7,099 bases of DNA from Helicobacteraceae bacterium. GTDB lineage: Bacteria; Campylobacterota; Campylobacteria; Campylobacterales; Sulfurimonadaceae. Positions 6,011 to 7,099 of this stretch are shown piece by piece. Under the pieces are notes generated by a model. It was not told where the DNA came from and did no database searches. It saw only the letters and a list, made by a program, of their open reading frames with translations. How positions within the stretch are numbered: position 1 is the stretch's first letter; the number at the start of each line of letters is the position of its first letter. The stretch lies in the NCBI GenBank assembly GCA_030642185.1, contig DAOWOG010000058.1:1-7099 (forward strand), written 5' to 3'. Position numbers and translations under genes: made by a program.

Positions 6011-7099
6011 ATGTCCATCAGAAAATCTAAAATGCTTCTCAGTGTATCGGCGGCGGCTTTGCTAATCGCCTCATATGCGCAGGGAGCCGGCTTTGCCCTT
6101 ATCGAAAATTCCGCTTCGGGTATGGGGAGTGCGTTTGCTTCCGGCGGTGCTGCAGGTGAGGATGCCTCGACTATGTGGTTCAATCCGGCGTCTATGACGC
6201 TGCTTAAAGGTCAAAACATGATGGCAGGTCTCCATTATGTTGCCCCTCAGGATGACTTCACCAACCAGGGATCTACCAATGCCGACGGAACGCCGCTCAG
6301 CGGCCCAAACTCTGAAGGTGGAAAACCAGCCGTTATCCCTAACTTTTACTATACCGGTCAAGTGACAGACACGCTTTTTCTGGGACTGGGTATCAATGTC
6401 CCCTTTGGGATGGGAACCGAATATGATGATGACTGGGTCGGGCGTTACCATGCTGTCAAAACAGATTTAATGACGATCAATATCAATCCGGCCATTGCCT
6501 ACAGGATCAATGATCAGTGGAGTATCGGCGGCGGTATCAATGTCCAGTATGTCGATCTCACCCTGACCAGTGCGATCGACTTTGGCGCCCTGGCAGGTCA
6601 CCCGGGTGCGGCAGACGGTTTTGCGGACCTGCAGGCCGATAACGCTGATGACATCTCTTTTGGATGGAATATCGGCGTACTTTATGAACTCAGTAAATCC
6701 ACGCGTTTTTCGCTTGCTTACCGTTCGTCTATCACCCATGATGCTAAGGGGAATGCTGACTTCTCCGTTCCGGCTTCAACCGGTACTGCCGCTATCGTCA
6801 GTACCGGAGCGTTTACCGACTCTGGGATATATGCCTCCGTTGAACTGCCGGCATCTGCATCCTTCAGCGCATTTCACAGCTTTAATGACTCTTTTGATCT
6901 GATGGCAGATGTACTGTGGACTCAGTGGAGTGTTTTTGATGAACTTCGTATCCATTACAACAATCCCGCTCAGCCGGATTCTGTCACCACCGAGAACTAT
7001 CAAGACCAATGGCGCTTGGCGCTTGGAGGAAACTACCACGTCAATCAGGACCTGACACTGCGTGCAGGTCTTGCCTATGATGAAAAAGCAGTTCCAGAC
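6011..7099 (+). CDS. FadL/OmpP1/TodX-family outer-membrane transport protein, 3' end cut by window edge
   Basis: This is an outer-membrane beta-barrel channel for fatty acids or other hydrophobic compounds. 363 codons are open to the right edge with no stop, so the last strands are missing. Residues 1-25 form a signal peptide: basic SIRKSK, a hydrophobic core LLSVSAAALLIA, then probable cleavage in YAQG/AGF. The mature start AGFALIENSASGMG matches the FadL plug region, where FadL itself begins AGF. FNPASM at 57-62 is the family's conserved NPA motif. PFGMGTEYDDDWVGRYHAV (131-149) and TININPAIAYRI (155-166) are typical of the family. RAGLAYDEKAVPD (351-363) is the characteristic late segment, so about 50-80 residues probably remain outside. 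Alternating beta-strand patterning runs throughout. The gene diverges from the acyl-CoA ligase, suggesting shared control and a joint role in uptake. The substrate is not resolved; FadL relatives also carry aromatics. Confidence 0.93.
   Translation, partial: MSIRKSKMLLSVSAAALLIASYAQGAGFALIENSASGMGSAFASGGAAGEDASTMWFNPASMTLLKGQNMMAGLHYVAPQDDFTNQGSTNADGTPLSGPNSEGGKPAVIPNFYYTGQVTDTLFLGLGINVPFGMGTEYDDDWVGRYHAVKTDLMTININPAIAYRINDQWSIGGGINVQYVDLTLTSAIDFGALAGHPGAADGFADLQADNADDISFGWNIGVLYELSKSTRFSLAYRSSITHDAKGNADFSVPASTGTAAIVSTGAFTDSGIYASVELPASASFSAFHSFNDSFDLMADVLWTQWSVFDELRIHYNNPAQPDSVTTENYQDQWRLALGGNYHVNQDLTLRAGLAYDEKAVPD

Noticed and set aside
5980..7039. Four open frames on the minus strand opposite the FadL-family gene (5980-6183, 6071-6451, 6467-6739, 6776-7039)
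   Set aside because: They overlap each other and lie antisense to a gene with a signal peptide, a strong ribosome site and clear family motifs. Their products show no recognisable features.
1..7099. CRISPR array, tRNA or rRNA genes, transposase genes
   Set aside because: No spaced repeat series, tRNA-like cloverleaf, rRNA segment or transposase motif was seen by eye.

Overview
The window looks like a chromosomal segment from a Campylobacterota (epsilonproteobacterial) species, probably of the Sulfurimonas/Sulfuricurvum/Sulfurovum type. This is inferred from protein character only: separate nuoC and nuoD genes, a long NuoC with extra N- and C-terminal segments, moderate G+C, and AT-rich promoters with TATATT-like -10 boxes. 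No rRNA or other taxonomic marker is present, so the genus is not fixed.

Layout. Positions 1-2192 (minus strand) hold the start of a respiratory complex I operon in the order nuoA-nuoB-nuoC-nuoD. The genes are tightly packed: nuoA/nuoB overlap by 19 nt, nuoB/nuoC share one base in TAATG, and nuoC/nuoD are 8 nt apart. nuoD runs off the left edge. Positions 2193-2440 form a non-coding spacer with a likely nuoA promoter, a leader hairpin and a TGTGA/TCACA inverted repeat. Positions 2441-5847 (minus) hold two genes: an AMP-forming acyl-CoA ligase (upstream) and a 577-residue AAA+ ATPase of unknown function (downstream). Positions 5848-6010 are a divergent control region with three near-perfect palindromes. 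From 6011 to the right edge (plus) lies a FadL/OmpP1/TodX-family outer-membrane channel, open at the window end.

Function. NuoA-D form the membrane/peripheral-arm junction of the proton-pumping NADH:quinone-type oxidoreductase, including the N2 cluster ligands in NuoB. The divergent FadL channel and acyl-CoA ligase fit an uptake-and-activation pair for a fatty acid or other hydrophobic carboxylate. The AAA+ ATPase appears to be in the ligase operon.

Most notable observation. The ligase stop and the ATPase start lie in two identical copies of a 24-bp sequence (4285-4308 and 4168-4191) that bracket a 93-bp, hairpin-rich segment. Removing one copy plus the 93 bp restores a 4-nt TTGA stop/start overlap. 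The segment therefore looks like a small insertion that split a translationally coupled gene pair while leaving both reading frames intact. It also has imperfect 10-bp inverted repeats placed symmetrically 2 bp inside each boundary, as in a MITE-like element.
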